From an uncultured Methanomethylovorans sp. (GTDB lineage: Archaea; Halobacteriota; Methanosarcinia; Methanosarcinales; Methanosarcinaceae), in NCBI GenBank assembly GCA_937968035.1, contig CALBTS010000358.1, positions 1 through 30,210 of the forward strand: a stretch of DNA of 30,210 nucleotides, read 5' to 3'. The translations under genes were made by a program, and so were the position numbers. Below are positions 7,972-17,042 of this stretch, piece by piece (position 1 is the stretch's first letter; each line of letters opens with the position of its first letter). The notes beneath the pieces were generated by a model. That model was given only the letters and a program-made list of their open reading frames with translations, searched no databases and had not been told where the DNA came from.

Positions 7972-8784
7972 ATGGCAACTATCAAGGTCTCCTGTATTCA
8001 GATGAACATAACACAATGTTCAAAAGAGAAGAACGTTGAAAAAGCTCTTCTTATGACAAAGGATGCAATAGGTTCAGGTGCCAGGATAGTAGTGTTGCCT
8101 GAAGTGTTCTCAACAGGTTTCTGTTATAAAGATCTTGAGTCGGTTGCTGAAACCTCTCCATCTCAGAGAGTTGAGGAATATCCTACCATAGAGAGGCTAT
8201 TACAATTCTCAAAAGTGCACGATTGTGTACTCATAGGCTCGGTCGTTGAAAAAAGGATGGAAAAACCCGATCTGACCAGATACCATAATCTGGGCTTTTG
8301 TATCGAATCTGGAGATCTGGCCGGAACTTACAGGAAAACCCATCTGTATGGACTGGAAAAAAAACATTTTTCAAGGGGAGAGAATATCGCCCCGATCAGA
8401 CTTGAAAGGAACGATATAACTATCGGACTCCAGATATGCTTTGATCTGCGGTTTCCTGAGATATCAAGAAAACTGGCACTTGCGGGCGCAGATATTCTGG
8501 TCACGGTTGGCGGATTTGCAGAACCCAAAGCCGGCCAGTGGAAAGCACTTGCTGCTTCCAGGGCAATAGAGAACCAGATACCGCATATTGCCTGCAACCG
8601 GGTAGGCACTGCTCCCTTTGCATCATACTTTGGTAAGTCCATGATAATCAATGCATGGGGAAACATGAAAGCAGAAGCTGAGGGGGATGAGTGTTTCATC
8701 ATAGGGGAGATAGATACGGATGAAACAAAAAGGATAAGGGGCAAGGTTTCGCTCTTGGATGACAGACAATTGGACCTGTACTAA
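7972..8784 (+). CDS. Carbon-nitrogen hydrolase (nitrilase/omega-amidase family)
   Basis: 270 residues, typical for the single-domain nitrilase superfamily, which hydrolyses amides or nitriles through a Glu-Lys-Cys triad. All three are visible: E44 in VVLPEVFSTGF, K122 in YRKTHLYG and C156 in LQICFDLRFPE. The C-terminal part (AASRAIENQIPHIACNRVG, then the GKSMIINAWGN segment) also matches. The pattern is close to the omega-amidase/YafV type, which removes the amide of alpha-ketoglutaramate-like compounds, but the substrate cannot be fixed from the sequence. AAGGAG lies nine bases before ATG 7972, and TTTAAAA at 7913-7919 is a possible TATA box. It is monocistronic. Confidence 0.87.
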   Translation: MATIKVSCIQMNITQCSKEKNVEKALLMTKDAIGSGARIVVLPEVFSTGFCYKDLESVAETSPSQRVEEYPTIERLLQFSKVHDCVLIGSVVEKRMEKPDLTRYHNLGFCIESGDLAGTYRKTHLYGLEKKHFSRGENIAPIRLERNDITIGLQICFDLRFPEISRKLALAGADILVTVGGFAEPKAGQWKALAASRAIENQIPHIACNRVGTAPFASYFGKSMIINAWGNMKAEAEGDECFIIGEIDTDETKRIRGKVSLLDDRQLDLY

Positions 8785-8898
8785 AAAGTAGATGTGCAGT
8801 TTCCAAAAAAAACTGTTAAATATTGTGTTTTATTCCGAATCAGGTAATAGGCATATATGTAAACCGCATCCTGTGGAACCAGGCTAAAAAAGAGGTAT

Positions 8899-8943
8899 AT
8901 GATATTGAAGAGCCCCATGGTACATGATATTGAAGAGCCCCAT
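8899..8943. repeat. 20-bp direct repeat upstream of ppdK promoter
   Basis: The same 20 bases (starting ATGATATTGAAG, ending CCCCAT) occur at 8899-8918 and 8924-8943, with a 25-base period. They lie 25-70 bases upstream of the best TATA box of ppdK, a position where archaeal activators bind. A regulatory role is an inference. Confidence 0.75.
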
Positions 8944-8967
8944 TATTTTTTAGTGATGACCACAACC

Positions 8968-8977
8968 TTAAATATTA
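8968..8977 (+). promoter_or_regulatory. TATA box for ppdK
   Basis: TTAAATATTA preceded by purine-rich ACAACC fits an archaeal TATA box with its upstream BRE. Transcription would begin near 9000, about 55 bases before the GTG start. A second TTAAATATT near 8818 and TATATG near 8856 are weaker alternatives. Confidence 0.5.
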
Positions 8978-9057
8978 ATACAACAATTGTGCTGCATTCC
9001 ATACATAATCCAACCATTGAACTATATCTGATGCATCGGTCCCAGGGAGGAAAGTTG

Positions 9058-11724
9058 GTGGCAGACAACAAATTCGTTTACTTTTTCGGCGGTAATAAGA
9101 CAGAAGGAAAAAACAGTATGAAAGACCTGCTGGGTGGTAAAGGCGCAAACCTGGCAGAAATGGCCAATCTTGGAATTCCGGTACCACCTGGTTTTACCAT
9201 CACGACCGAAGTCTGTGTGCAGTATCTTAAAGACAATAAATATCCTGAAGGACTGCTGCAACAGGTGGATGCTGCTATCGTAAAGCTTGAAGAGGTCGTT
9301 GGGAAGAAATTCGGCGACGACAATAACCCATTGCTGGTGTCCGTGCGTTCCGGTGCAAGGGTTTCAATGCCGGGAATGATGGACACTGTCCTTAACCTTG
9401 GAATGAACGATAGGTCTGTCCTGGGTCTTGCCAGGAACACTGACAACCCCAGGTTCGCTTATGATAGTTACAGGCGTTTTCTGACAATGTTCGGAGATGT
9501 TGTTCTCGGCATAGAACATGATAAGTTCGAACATGCATTGAGTGATAAAAAACACGCTTTAGGTGTGAAACAGGATACTGAGCTCGATGTCAATGCTCTA
9601 AAGGAACTTGTGGAACAATTCAAGCTGATCATTGAAAAGGAAACGGGAGAAAAGTTCCCCCAAGATGCACGGAAACAGCTCATGATGGCCATAGAAGCGG
9701 TCTTCCAGTCATGGAACAACCAGCGTGCCATAACATACCGTAAACTGAACAACATCCCTATGGACTGGGGTACAGCGGTCAATGTACAGGCAATGGTCTA
9801 TGGGAACATGGGAGAGACATCCGGAACGGGAGTTGCCTTCACAAGGGATCCCGGAACCGGCGAGAAACACTTCTTCGGGGAATATCTCATCAATGCCCAG
9901 GGAGAGGATGTCGTAGCAGGTATCAGGACCCCAAAGCCTATTTCCACTCTAAAGGAGGCAATGCCTGCTGCCTTTGAACAACTTGAAGGGATATATATAA
10001 AACTGGAAAATCATTTCCGCGATATGCAGGATATTGAGTTCACCATTGAGCAGGGCAAACTCTACATGCTGCAGACCAGAAATGGAAAACGCACTGCTGC
10101 TGCTGCTATAAAGATCGCGGCAGACATGGTCGCTGAAGGTCTTATCGATAAGAAGACCGCGCTTTTACGGATAGAACCGAACCAGATAGACAAACTACTG
10201 CATCCGATGATCGATCCCAAGGCGACCCTGCAGGTAGTGGCAACAGGGTTACCAGCATCTCCGGGAGCTGCAGTGGGTAAGGTTGTTTTCACTGCGGAGC
10301 ATGCTGAAGAGATGGCAGAGTCCGGTGCAAAGGTGATCCTTGTACGTGCAGAAACATCTCCTGAGGATATAGGCGGAATGAACGCTGCAGAAGGTATCCT
10401 TACAGTGCGCGGCGGAATGACATCACATGCTGCAGTAGTGGCCAGAGGTATGGGAAAACCCTGTGTTGCCGGATGTGGTGAGATCTCCATCGATATAAAG
10501 AAAGGAGTATTCTCTGCAGGCTCCTGCTCAATCAATGAAGGAGATTATATCTCCATTGATGGTTCAACCGGTCACGTTATAGTGGGCAAGGTCCCCCTGA
10601 TCACCCCTGAGGTAAGCGGAGAGCTTCGGACAGTGCTGCAATGGGCGGATGAAGTGAGAACCCTGGGTGTAAGAACAAATGCTGATACTCCTTATGATGC
10701 CACTGTTGCCAGGGATTTCGGTGCCGAGGGTATCGGACTATGCCGCACGGAGCACATGTTCTTCGGCGAAGAGCGTATTCCCGTTGTGAGGGAAATGATC
10801 ATGGCTGAAAGCGAAGCCGCAAGAAGGAATGCTCTTGCAAAGCTTCTTCCCATGCAGAGAGAAGATTTTGTAGGCATATTCCGTGCTATGGAAGGATATC
10901 CGGTAACCATCCGTTTGCTTGATCCTCCTCTTCACGAGTTCCTCCCTAACCATGAGGAAGCTCTGGAAAAATTAATGGAGCTTGAGAGCAAAGGTGCTCC
11001 TGCACATGAGATCAATAGAGTGAAGAAAGTTATGGAAAGGATAGAGTTCCTCAAAGAGATCAACCCTATGCTTGGTTTCAGAGGATGCAGGCTTGGAGTC
11101 GTCTATCCTGAAATATATGAGATGCAGGTGCAGGCCATTATTGAAGCAGCCTGTGAACTTACCAGGGAAGGCATGACGATAGTGCCAGAGATAATGATCC
11201 CTCTCATATCTCATGTTAAGGAACTTCAAATCGTTAAGAAGCAGGTTGTAAAAGTAGCAAGTGCTGTCATGGCAGACAAAGATGTGAAAATAAATTACAA
11301 GATCGGTACCATGATAGAACTCCCAAGGGCAGCCCTTACTGCTGACAAGATAGCTCGTGAGGCGGAATTCTTCTCCTTTGGTACGAACGACCTCACACAG
11401 ACGACCTTCGGTTTCAGCAGAGATGATGCAGGTAAGTTCCTGCCCGCTTATATAGAGCAATCCATACTGGAACACGATCCTTTTGCTGTGCTTGACCAGA
11501 GCGGTGTGGGTGAACTTGTAAAAATAGGTATCGATAAAGGCCGGTCCACCCGACGTGATCTGAAGATAGGCATTTGTGGCGAACACGGGGGAGAGCCCAG
11601 TTCTGTGATCTTCGGACACAAGGTGGGCCTCAATTACGTCAGCTGTTCACCTTTCCGTGTGCCTGTGGCCAGAATGGCAGCAGCCCACGCAGCACTCCAG
11701 GAAGAAGAAATGAACAAGAAGTAA
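9058..11724 (+). CDS. ppdK: Pyruvate, phosphate dikinase
   Basis: Interconverts pyruvate + ATP + Pi and phosphoenolpyruvate + AMP + PPi in the cytoplasm; in a methanogen the likely direction is PEP formation for gluconeogenesis. With GTG 9058 the protein has 888 residues, the family size. That start is preferred because GGGAGG lies seven bases upstream and the sequence (ADNKFVYFFGG) aligns with the usual N-terminus; the frame is open further up, but into promoter DNA. Domains in order: ATP-grasp (KDLLGGKGANLAEM, SVRSGA), swivelling phosphohistidine domain with H457 in GGMTSHAAVVARG, and the PEP/pyruvate barrel with C840 in GICGEHGGEPSS. All key residues are present. It is monocistronic, ending in a hairpin terminator, and converges with idsA. 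Confidence 0.96.
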   Translation: MADNKFVYFFGGNKTEGKNSMKDLLGGKGANLAEMANLGIPVPPGFTITTEVCVQYLKDNKYPEGLLQQVDAAIVKLEEVVGKKFGDDNNPLLVSVRSGARVSMPGMMDTVLNLGMNDRSVLGLARNTDNPRFAYDSYRRFLTMFGDVVLGIEHDKFEHALSDKKHALGVKQDTELDVNALKELVEQFKLIIEKETGEKFPQDARKQLMMAIEAVFQSWNNQRAITYRKLNNIPMDWGTAVNVQAMVYGNMGETSGTGVAFTRDPGTGEKHFFGEYLINAQGEDVVAGIRTPKPISTLKEAMPAAFEQLEGIYIKLENHFRDMQDIEFTIEQGKLYMLQTRNGKRTAAAAIKIAADMVAEGLIDKKTALLRIEPNQIDKLLHPMIDPKATLQVVATGLPASPGAAVGKVVFTAEHAEEMAESGAKVILVRAETSPEDIGGMNAAEGILTVRGGMTSHAAVVARGMGKPCVAGCGEISIDIKKGVFSAGSCSINEGDYISIDGSTGHVIVGKVPLITPEVSGELRTVLQWADEVRTLGVRTNADTPYDATVARDFGAEGIGLCRTEHMFFGEERIPVVREMIMAESEAARRNALAKLLPMQREDFVGIFRAMEGYPVTIRLLDPPLHEFLPNHEEALEKLMELESKGAPAHEINRVKKVMERIEFLKEINPMLGFRGCRLGVVYPEIYEMQVQAIIEAACELTREGMTIVPEIMIPLISHVKELQIVKKQVVKVASAVMADKDVKINYKIGTMIELPRAALTADKIAREAEFFSFGTNDLTQTTFGFSRDDAGKFLPAYIEQSILEHDPFAVLDQSGVGELVKIGIDKGRSTRRDLKIGICGEHGGEPSSVIFGHKVGLNYVSCSPFRVPVARMAAAHAALQEEEMNKK

Positions 11725-11731
11725 GGTAATA

Positions 11732-11765
11732 CAGGGTCTTTCCCGACCCTGTTCATGAGTTTTTT
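11732..11765 (+). terminator. Terminator of ppdK
   Basis: CAGGGTC (11732-11738) and GACCCTG (11745-11751) form a perfect 7-bp stem with a six-base loop, eight bases after the ppdK stop, followed by a run of six T at 11760-11765. Confidence 0.7.
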
Positions 11766-11814
11766 AAACTTATAGCTTAATTAAGGTACTGTTTTAAATA
11801 ATAGGTTAAATACA

Positions 11815-11839
11815 AAATTTTGGGCCAGTAATATGGCCC
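11815..11839 (-). terminator. Likely terminator of the isoprenoid gene block
   Basis: GGGCC (11822-11826) and GGCCC (11835-11839) form a hairpin just after the idsA stop when read on the minus strand, followed by AAAATTTTG and further AT-rich sequence. It marks the end of the long minus-strand block. Confidence 0.5.
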
Positions 11840-11842
11840 GAT

Positions 11843-12808
11843 TCAATAAGATCGCTCTACCATATAATCTGCTATTGCAAGCAGAATATCTTTTGCCTGT
11901 GAACCGTCGAGCACATCGAGTTTCGCTTTACCGTCACGGATGTATGAAAGAGCTACATTTCGCGCATATTCGATAGAACCGGCTTCTTCAAGCTGTCTGA
12001 TAGCATCTTCCAGCTGTCCCTTTGAAGCCTTGCCCTTGCCAAATATTTCCAATTTCAGGCCGGAGTTGAGGGCATGAATGGCTATGAGGGTTTTTTTCCC
12101 TTCCATAATATCGCTTCCCCTTACTTTGCCCAGCACTTCTTCAGGGGTCACTATATCCAGCACGTCATCATATATCTGGAAAGCAATACCTATCATGCGG
12201 CCAAATTCGTACATCTGTTCAGCCACTTCAAGGGAGGAACCTCCAAGCAATGCACCTATTTTACATGCAGCTCCATAGAGCACAGCGGTTTTCTTCTCCA
12301 CCATTTGGAGGTACTCGTTTTCAGAGACCACACCCTTATGCTCGAATTCCACATCCAGCCACTGGCCTTCACATATCTCTGTGCACGTCCTTGCCAGGAT
12401 ATCGATGCATTTTACAATGCGTGCGGGATCGTTATCCATGCGGGTTATGATCTCAAAGGCTCTGGAGTATAATGTATCTCCTGCAAGGATAGCTCCGGGT
12501 TCACCCCATTTTACATGCGCTGCGGGCATTCCCCTGCGTACATCGTCCCTGTCCATGATATCATCATGCATCAGAGTGAAATTGTGTACCAGTTCCACAG
12601 CAACAGCAGCAGGCAGGACTGTCTGAAGATCGGACCCAACAGCTTCTGCGGCCAGTATGACGGCTGCAGGCCTAAGCCTTTTTCCGCCTGCATCAGGCAG
12701 GTATCGTGCAGCTTTATATAGTTCTTCGGGGTGTTTAATGGGGAGCATTTCCCGTATGCCCTCATCCACATGCACACTCCGTTTCTTGATCTCTTCTATC
12801 AGGTTCAT
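11843..12808 (-). CDS. idsA: Geranylgeranyl/farnesyl diphosphate synthase
   Basis: A 321-residue trans-prenyltransferase that extends dimethylallyl diphosphate with isopentenyl diphosphate, supplying geranylgeranyl chains for archaeal ether lipids. Both Asp-rich motifs are present: DDIMD in NFTLMHDDIMDRDDVRRG, and DDVLD in FQIYDDVLD. The residue five places before the first motif is Phe, and there is no pair of bulky residues right before it, which fits a C20 rather than a short-chain product. KRLRP near residue 41 binds diphosphate. The start at ATG 12808 follows GAGGT. The gene lies 22 bases after RNase J on the same strand and ends the mvk-ipk-fni-rnj-idsA block. Confidence 0.94.
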   Translation of the reverse strand: MNLIEEIKKRSVHVDEGIREMLPIKHPEELYKAARYLPDAGGKRLRPAAVILAAEAVGSDLQTVLPAAVAVELVHNFTLMHDDIMDRDDVRRGMPAAHVKWGEPGAILAGDTLYSRAFEIITRMDNDPARIVKCIDILARTCTEICEGQWLDVEFEHKGVVSENEYLQMVEKKTAVLYGAACKIGALLGGSSLEVAEQMYEFGRMIGIAFQIYDDVLDIVTPEEVLGKVRGSDIMEGKKTLIAIHALNSGLKLEIFGKGKASKGQLEDAIRQLEEAGSIEYARNVALSYIRDGKAKLDVLDGSQAKDILLAIADYMVERSY

Positions 12809-12830
12809 GATACCTCGACTTGATGCGGTA

Positions 12831-14174
12831 TTAGTCCTCTATATATAGTTCCTCTCCGTTCCTTAACAGGTGGAGCGTATCTCCCAGCACGTAGCCTGCA
12901 TCTTCTGCCATCTCTATATATGCGGAATGCATTTCAATGGTCCCGTGAGCAGGGATGACATGTTCAGGTTTGACCATCCTCAGTAGTTCCCAATGATCTT
13001 CCCTGTAGGCGTGTCCTGACACATGCACATTATCATATATTCTTGCACCTTTCATTCTGAGCTTTGTTTCCAGAGCATAGCGGTTAGCCTGAGTGAGGGG
13101 ATTCGGTATCACATTAGCGGAAAAAATGATCTTATCTCCGGGTTCTATCATGTAAGGCAGATCACCGTTCGCTATGCGTATCAATATGGAACCGGGCTCT
13201 CCCTGATGTCCGGTAACAATAGGCAGGTATTTGTTCTTGCCTTCTCTCATCACCTTTTCCAGAGCCTTTTCAACTTCACGGCGCTGACCGTATATCTCTA
13301 CATTCCCCGGGAGCTCAACGTATCCCAGTTCTTTAGCTGTGCTCATGTACCTGTCCATGGACCTGCCAAGCAATATAGGTATACGTCCCATTTCTTCAGC
13401 GAAGGAGATAATGGAGTTCAAACGTGATATGTGAGAAGCAAAGGTGGTTATTATCATTCCCACATCCGATTCCTCGGTACCCAGCAGGACATCCTTTACA
13501 AGGTCATGTGCTATCTGTTCTGAAGGCGCTTTACCTGAACGTCCGGCATTCGTACTTTCGGTAATAAGCGCAATAACCCCCTCTTCTCCAAGGGCTTTGA
13601 GCCTGTTGAAATCCGGAGCTTCTCCTAAAGTAGGTGTCCTGTCCAGTTTGAAATCACAGGCATACATAATAGCACCTTTGGGAGTGTGGATCACCACGAA
13701 CACCGTATCTATTATGCTATGTTGTGTATTGATGAACTCTACAGAGACATCTTTTGTTATTTCGTAGGTCTCTCCTGCCTTCATGGAGATAAGATTGTTC
13801 TTCACACCGAATTTGCGTTCTGAATCTATCTGATGTTTTATCAGCGCTGTTGTGTATGGTGTACTTATGATAGGTGCAGTGTAGCGATGTGCCAGCTTCG
13901 AGATAGCACCAATGTGGTCAAGATGACCATGTGTGCATACGATAGCCCGCACATTCCCGTTGACATCGTTCATTATTGTATCATCGGGTATGGCTCCCAT
14001 ATTAATAAGCTCAAGGGAGTGCATCTTATCTATTTCTACATCTTCATGTATCTGCACCCTGTCCAGCCGCAGACCCATATCCAGGATGATTATATCCTCG
14101 TCAACCCTTATGGCAGTCATGTTGCGGCCCATTTCATTATAGCCGCCAACTGCTATTATTCCGATTTCTGTCAT
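12831..14174 (-). CDS. rnj: Ribonuclease J (archaeal beta-CASP RNase)
   Basis: A 447-residue metallo-beta-lactamase/beta-CASP nuclease; archaeal RNase J is known as a 5'-to-3' exoribonuclease. The metal motif HxHxDH is seen in CTHGHLDHIG, with a further ligand segment in NTQHSIIDTV and Asp in YACDFKLD. The beta-CASP region follows (TTFASHISRL, VTGHQGEPGS, VHVSGHAYRED), ending with VIPAHGT near the C-terminus. The length lacks the long C-terminal domain of bacterial RNase J, as expected in archaea. GAGGAATT lies before ATG 14174. It sits between fni and idsA; this RNA-processing gene amid isoprenoid genes is a known archaeal arrangement, and the functional reason is unclear. Confidence 0.93.
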   Translation of the reverse strand: MTEIGIIAVGGYNEMGRNMTAIRVDEDIIILDMGLRLDRVQIHEDVEIDKMHSLELINMGAIPDDTIMNDVNGNVRAIVCTHGHLDHIGAISKLAHRYTAPIISTPYTTALIKHQIDSERKFGVKNNLISMKAGETYEITKDVSVEFINTQHSIIDTVFVVIHTPKGAIMYACDFKLDRTPTLGEAPDFNRLKALGEEGVIALITESTNAGRSGKAPSEQIAHDLVKDVLLGTEESDVGMIITTFASHISRLNSIISFAEEMGRIPILLGRSMDRYMSTAKELGYVELPGNVEIYGQRREVEKALEKVMREGKNKYLPIVTGHQGEPGSILIRIANGDLPYMIEPGDKIIFSANVIPNPLTQANRYALETKLRMKGARIYDNVHVSGHAYREDHWELLRMVKPEHVIPAHGTIEMHSAYIEMAEDAGYVLGDTLHLLRNGEELYIED

Positions 14175-14219
14175 GTTAATTCCTCAAATTCTAAATATAT
14201 TGTTCCTTACAAATGACTG

Positions 14220-15323
14220 TCATACGACCTGTAATTCGCTACGGTCAGAGCGTAGAGCGAACTCCTTTACATTGAATCCGCGTAATTCAAGGTATTCCCT
14301 TGTCCACCCGGTGATCACGGTGGGTGCTATGTGCAATCTGTGCAGGTCCTGACATCCGCAGAGGAACATCGCTACCTTAAGCTCGTTCATCATAAGCTTT
14401 AACCTCTTAAGCACCATCTCTTTACTTTCAAGCGCCGGAGCAACAAAAGGAAGTGCAGCACTGGCCACACTGGCACCGATAGCTATTGATCTGGCGATAT
14501 CCATACCTGTCCTTATCCCGCCGGTGGCTATCACTGGTAAAGATACATTGCATTCCACTACACTTGCAGCTGTGGGGATACCAAAGTCCCAGAACAGTTC
14601 ACCAAGCATTTCTGACATCACGTCCTTTCTGTCCCTTGCCCGGTATACTTCTACTCCAGACCAGCTTGTACCCCCGGCTCCGCCGACATCAATGGCAGCA
14701 ACGCCTGCTTTTTTCAACAGCCATGCATCCTCATGGGAAATTCCAGCGCCTGTTTCCTTTACAATGATAGGTATGTCTAAAGAGCAGATCTCTCTGATAG
14801 CATCAAGAGCACCGCTTGCATCGGTATCCCCTTCCGGCTGTATTGCTTCCTGCAAGAAATTCAAGTGTATCGCCATTGCATCTGCATCAAGCATTTCCAC
14901 CAGATCTTCTATTTTTTCTATGCCATATTCTTTTATCTGGGCAGCTCCGATATTTCCATAAATAAAAGCATCGGGTGCCACATCCCTCATGATGGAAAAA
15001 GATCCTGCCTGGGCCGGGTCCTCGATAGCAGCTCTCTGGCTGCCTACACCTATACCGATACCCATTTCTTCAGCAGCCTGTGCAAGAGCAGCGTTGATGG
15101 GTCTTGTATCAGGATGTCCTCCCGTGATAGATGCTATAAGAAAAGGCGCTTTCATGCTCTTTCCCAGAAAATTCGTATGAAGGTCTATATCCTCTATATC
15201 AAATTCCGGAAGGGCCCGATGCACTAACATTACGTCTTCCAGACCAGTTCCCTTTACCCGTGACTCTACAGGACTTGAAGAACATAGCTTGAGATGCTCT
15301 ATCTTTCTCTGGGATGTACTCAT
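14220..15323 (-). CDS. fni: Type II isopentenyl-diphosphate isomerase
   Basis: FMN- and NADPH-dependent isomerase converting isopentenyl to dimethylallyl diphosphate, the primer needed by IdsA. 367 residues from ATG 15323, which gives the N-terminus STSQRKIEHLKLC; AGGTC lies eight bases upstream. A start nine codons earlier is possible but has no ribosome binding site and overlaps ipk. Family motifs in order: RKIEHL, GLEDVMLVHRALPE, ASITGGH, GVGSQR, HLNFLQEAIQPEGD, IVKETGAGIS, DVGGAGGTSW and IATGGIRTG. The ATG begins one base after the ipk stop codon, so translation of the two genes is probably coupled. Confidence 0.95.
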   Translation of the reverse strand: MSTSQRKIEHLKLCSSSPVESRVKGTGLEDVMLVHRALPEFDIEDIDLHTNFLGKSMKAPFLIASITGGHPDTRPINAALAQAAEEMGIGIGVGSQRAAIEDPAQAGSFSIMRDVAPDAFIYGNIGAAQIKEYGIEKIEDLVEMLDADAMAIHLNFLQEAIQPEGDTDASGALDAIREICSLDIPIIVKETGAGISHEDAWLLKKAGVAAIDVGGAGGTSWSGVEVYRARDRKDVMSEMLGELFWDFGIPTAASVVECNVSLPVIATGGIRTGMDIARSIAIGASVASAALPFVAPALESKEMVLKRLKLMMNELKVAMFLCGCQDLHRLHIAPTVITGWTREYLELRGFNVKEFALRSDRSELQVV

Positions 15324-15324
15324 A

Positions 15325-16116
15325 TTAAGACCTGCATTCATATTGTTCATGTGTTATAGCTGTGCCTATTTTCTCGCCTTTTAGAAAACGTTCGATATTA
15401 CCAGGTTTCGAGGCATCGAAAATATGTGAAGTTATATAGCTGCTGTCACTGAGTTCAAGCATCTCTTGAACTTTACCCAGCATGCCTCCTGTAACATCAG
15501 TGTTTTCTGAGCCTCTGATATGCTTTTTTACATTCTCGAAGTTTTTGGGTGTTATTATAGGGATGGTTGAACCCTTATCGTCAAGAACCCCTTCCGTTGC
15601 GCTCCCTATACCTAAAAGACCTGCTTTCATCTGCTTTGCAAGATAAGGAACTATCTGGTCCCCGGAGATCACGGATGTTCCAAGACTGTTATCCATCACC
15701 ACATCTCCGTGCAAGACCGGGATGATACCTCGTTCCAACATGCAATATATTTGGTCAAGGAACATGGTCTGAATTCTTCCATTATCGGCAAGCATGCAAC
15801 ACATTGGATGAACTCCCACAGCGCATATGCCATTCTCATTGAGTATATCAACTACCATACTGCAGAGCCCTTTCACTGAAAGATGGGTTATGATAGAACC
15901 AGTAGCATTGAACTGTTCATTAATGGAGAACTTTTTTGCCTGAGGATGACCAAAAGAACCTGCTCCGTGCACAATTATGAGCTTTCCCTTGAAACCGGAT
16001 ATTTCCTGAGCTATTCTACGTATCTCATTTACTCTGACCACACCATCGTCAGCTCGTTTGTCAGTAATGACACTCCCGCCGATCTTAAGCATGGTTAGAC
16101 TTTCCGACGAAACCAT
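15325..16116 (-). CDS. ipk: Isopentenyl phosphate kinase
   Basis: 263 residues of the amino-acid-kinase fold. It phosphorylates isopentenyl phosphate with ATP to isopentenyl diphosphate, the step that distinguishes archaeal mevalonate pathways from the classical one. Visible: the ATP-binding start LKIGGSVITDK, HGAGSFGH with H57 at the position of the catalytic His of the Methanocaldococcus enzyme, and the late segment TDVTGGMLGKVQE. ATG 16116 begins one base after the mvk stop and follows GTGGAG, so it is probably coupled to mvk. An internal Met9 just before LKIGG is a less likely start. The neighbours mvk and fni are the upstream and downstream pathway enzymes. Confidence 0.95.
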   Translation of the reverse strand: MVSSESLTMLKIGGSVITDKRADDGVVRVNEIRRIAQEISGFKGKLIIVHGAGSFGHPQAKKFSINEQFNATGSIITHLSVKGLCSMVVDILNENGICAVGVHPMCCMLADNGRIQTMFLDQIYCMLERGIIPVLHGDVVMDNSLGTSVISGDQIVPYLAKQMKAGLLGIGSATEGVLDDKGSTIPIITPKNFENVKKHIRGSENTDVTGGMLGKVQEMLELSDSSYITSHIFDASKPGNIERFLKGEKIGTAITHEQYECRS

Positions 16117-16117
16117 A

Positions 16118-17032
16118 TCAATGCTCCACTCTTACTCCATGTTCAGTTATTCTGGTTATGATGGCCTCTCCTCCGGCCCTTGTTATTGCCGAAGCCACAT
16201 CTTCCACACCAGAAAGGTGAGTTAGTGCTACCATACACCCTCCACCTCCTGCACCTGTTATCTTTGCGCTGTATGCGCCCGCGCTGCGAGCTGCATATAT
16301 AAGATCTGCAAGCTCCGGACTGCTGACACCGATAGCATCAAGAAGTCCCTGGTTAATGTTCATGAGTTCCCCTATCGATCCATATTCCTGTTTTATGACC
16401 AGTTCCTCTCCGGTGATCGATATCCTTCCAATGGTGGAAAGGATGGGATCGATGATCTGTGGATAATTTTTCTTAAGTAATGCAACATTAGATACCAGTT
16501 GCCTTGTGGAAGAAAATTTTCCTGTGTTGCCTATCACAATACCGCAATCAATGATATTAAGCTTCTTTTTCACAGGCACTATCACAACTCCGCCCATGGT
16601 GCTGACGTAGGTATCGGTTGGGCTGGCAGCACCCTGTATCTTTCTTTCGATACTGTGTCCCAGAGTGGCAATATCCTCTGGTCCCAGACCACATCCGAAC
16701 AACAGGTTCAATGCCTGGATAGTGGCAATTGTCACGGCTGCAGATGAACCCAGGCCTGAACCAACCGGTATATCGGAGTCAATGCGCAGCTTTATACCTT
16801 TGATGTCCGCCATCTCGGACATTTTCTCTATCACAGATGATACGTAGGGGTACCTGTCATGATCAAGCCCTGTATCACCCAGCACCGAACTGATCCGTAT
16901 GGTATCGCTTAAACTGGCTCGTACCTGAGTGCGCAGGTCTACAGCGCAACATATTGCGCTTTCCCCGTAAACTACCGCATGTTCACCGAACAGGTATATT
17001 TTTCCGGGAGCAGAACATGTTATCGTTTGCAT
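16118..17032 (-). CDS. mvk: Mevalonate kinase
   Basis: A 304-residue GHMP kinase that phosphorylates mevalonate to 5-phosphomevalonate. Motifs: CSAPGKIYLFGEHAVVYG at the N-terminus, the ATP-binding loop PVGSGLGSSAAVT (about 89-101), the Asp-containing segment SPTDTYVSTMGG, and the C-terminal KITGAGGGGCMVAL. The start follows the MEMO-family stop by ten bases with only a weak GAGTCGG site, which suggests coupled translation or read-through. No phosphomevalonate decarboxylase or dehydratase for the next step is present in the window; those genes must lie elsewhere. Confidence 0.95.
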   Translation of the reverse strand: MQTITCSAPGKIYLFGEHAVVYGESAICCAVDLRTQVRASLSDTIRISSVLGDTGLDHDRYPYVSSVIEKMSEMADIKGIKLRIDSDIPVGSGLGSSAAVTIATIQALNLLFGCGLGPEDIATLGHSIERKIQGAASPTDTYVSTMGGVVIVPVKKKLNIIDCGIVIGNTGKFSSTRQLVSNVALLKKNYPQIIDPILSTIGRISITGEELVIKQEYGSIGELMNINQGLLDAIGVSSPELADLIYAARSAGAYSAKITGAGGGGCMVALTHLSGVEDVASAITRAGGEAIITRITEHGVRVEH

Positions 17033-17042
17033 CGTATCCGAC

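Noticed and set aside
8899..9057. N-terminal extension of PpdK by 53 residues
   Set aside because: The extension includes the direct repeat and TATA box, has no family match, and GTG 9058 has a strong ribosome binding site.
10972..11619. Long antisense ORF of 215 codons inside ppdK
   Set aside because: It lies wholly within a conserved gene on the other strand and shows no domain; it is a codon-usage shadow.
14220..15350. fni start nine codons upstream of ATG 15323
   Set aside because: No ribosome binding site, overlap with ipk, and the family N-terminus fits the downstream ATG.
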